This document shows, one piece after another, positions 63,292 to 64,000 of a DNA stretch of 64,000 nt (positions are counted from its first letter, which is position 1; the number at the start of each line of letters is the position of its first letter). Both the position numbers and the translations under genes were made by a program. The DNA comes from Roseiarcus sp963824475 (lineage in GTDB: Bacteria; Pseudomonadota; Alphaproteobacteria; Rhizobiales; Beijerinckiaceae): contig CAWGPR010000004.1 in the NCBI GenBank assembly GCA_963824475.1, positions 124,001-188,000 of the forward strand. The letters run 5' to 3'. The notes under the pieces were generated by a model. It was not told the origin of the DNA and ran no database searches. It saw only the letters and a list, made by a program, of their open reading frames with translations.

Positions 63292-63773
63292 AGAGTTTGT
63301 CCGGAAACATCATGTGGGATTGCATAGTTTTCGCAGCATGAGGCGGATGGAGGCGAGGCGGAGGAACGCGAGCGCCTTGCGGTTGAGGCATTCCCAGTCC
63401 TTGGCCAACCGTCGGCAGCGGCCGAGCCAAGCAAAGGTGCGTTCGCCGATCCAGCGCTTCGGCAGGACGACGAAGGCCTTGGCCTGATCCGACCGCTTGA
63501 CGATCTCGACCTTCACGCGCGCCAGAGTTCGTCCGATGGCGGCCTGAAATTGCGGCCCTTGATAGCCGCCGTCGGCAAAGAGCCTGGTCAGGAACGGAAA
63601 GGCGCCGAACAAGGTCGCCATCAGCGTCGCGCCGCCGTCGCGGTCCTGGATGTCGGCGGCGTGGACGGTCGCATGCATCAACAGGCCCTGCGTATCGACG
63701 AGGATATGGCGCTTTTTGCCCATGATCTTCTTGCCCGCGTCGTAACCCGCCGGATCGATGCAGGTCCCCCTCA
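63292..63773. mobile_element. Truncated IS5-family insertion sequence
   Basis: The left end begins AGAGTTTGTCCGGAAAC, an IS5-type terminal repeat, next to the transposase 3' end. The matching right end and the 5' half of the transposase are missing: beyond about 63773 the sequence is unrelated. It is not close to the complete IS5 element at 41976 in sequence. Confidence 0.8.
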
Positions 63774-63774
63774 C
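63310..63774 (-). pseudogene. IS5-family transposase, C-terminal fragment
   Basis: About 154 residues of a DDE transposase: GYDAGKKIMGKKRHILVDTQGLL, a catalytic aspartate in LFADGGYQGP, and the RTFAWLGRCRRLAKDWECLN region with the third acidic residue. The N-terminal domain and first aspartate are absent, so it is inactive. The apparent GTG start at 63774 is probably fortuitous. Confidence 0.8.
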
Positions 63775-64000
63775 ATGGGGTGTTTCCAGTCAAGCTCATT
63801 GATTTCGGCGTTGCATGCTCTTTGGCGTTTGGATCCGAAGCGTGAGCCCGTCTTTGCCATGCAGCCCTGACGACCGCATCACCTCACATCCGGTCGAGCT
63901 TGTGGGCTCGGACCATAATCCCTCCTGCTCGAGGGCGTCGGGCTCGGGTTGGCGGGACCATCCTTTTTCACGGCGTGTTTCAGCCCGGGGGTTAATCCGC
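63774..64000. other. Unassigned sequence at the window edge
   Basis: It holds one small minus-strand frame, ATG 63860 to a TGA at 63771 (MAKTGSRFGSKRQRACNAEI then NELDWKHPM), which runs up to the IS break. It is not recognised. Downstream palindromic motifs such as GAGCTTGTGGGCTC are also seen. It may be the remains of a mobile element or of the DNA joined to the truncated IS. Confidence 0.3.

Overview
The window looks like chromosome from a high-GC alphaproteobacterium, most likely Hyphomicrobiales (Rhizobiales), possibly near the Beijerinckiaceae/Methylocystaceae. The pointers are a TrcR/DUF1013 cell-cycle regulator, a PodJ-like Sel1-repeat polarity protein, the hemD / mitofilin-like COG4223 / HemY-like block, a fused urease gamma-beta subunit, and many palindromic intergenic repeats. 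The genus cannot be fixed from sequence alone.

1-10.5 kb: an MHS-type transporter, a convergent DUF29 pair (one copy broken), rplK-rplA detached from the usual nusG and rplJL-rpoBC neighbours, the helicase gene hrpB carrying two palindromic repeats in its reading frame, an MmcQ/YjbR protein, the two AcnX subunits and a DEAD-box helicase with a DEVD motif. 10.5-18 kb: a PfkB kinase, a membrane protein, YggS, YchF, two MaoC-type proteins, a DUF937 protein and a frameshifted DUF900 lipoprotein hydrolase. 18-28 kb: a CpdB-like nucleotidase with a repeat inside its coding frame, the PodJ-like protein, a MerR regulator, cytidylate kinase and a second MFS transporter, separated by repeat-rich spacers.

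28-42 kb: MsrA, DUF488, a hydrolase fragment, a CmcJ/NvfI-like oxidoreductase, a frameshifted old-yellow-enzyme gene, two cupins (one DMSP-lyase-like), and a BrnT/CopG-type toxin-antitoxin pair. Next come the urease genes ureD-ureAB-ureC, split by a VapBC-like pair whose toxin has an amber codon, followed by envelope glycan genes (GT39 and an O-antigen-ligase-like protein). 42-48 kb: an IS5-family element just upstream of preT-preA (reductive pyrimidine catabolism), a DUF1254/DUF1214 protein and trcR. 48-64 kb: tsaD, an unrecognised gene overlapping a PIN-like gene, an acyltransferase-SGNH protein, hemD, the mitofilin-like and HemY-like proteins, a ferredoxin-reductase-like flavoprotein, gyrB, an HpaI-type aldolase, a Spy/CpxP-like protein and a truncated IS5-family element.

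Three themes recur. Palindromic repeats sit both between genes and inside reading frames (hrpB twice, cpdB once). An AT-rich dispersed repeat of about 230-265 bp occurs three times. Three otherwise intact genes (DUF900 hydrolase, OYE, preT) each need a single +1 frame correction, which may be real decay or consensus error. The best candidate for an undescribed system is the overlapping pair at 50025-51441; the clearest genome-evolution signal is the in-frame repeat insertion.
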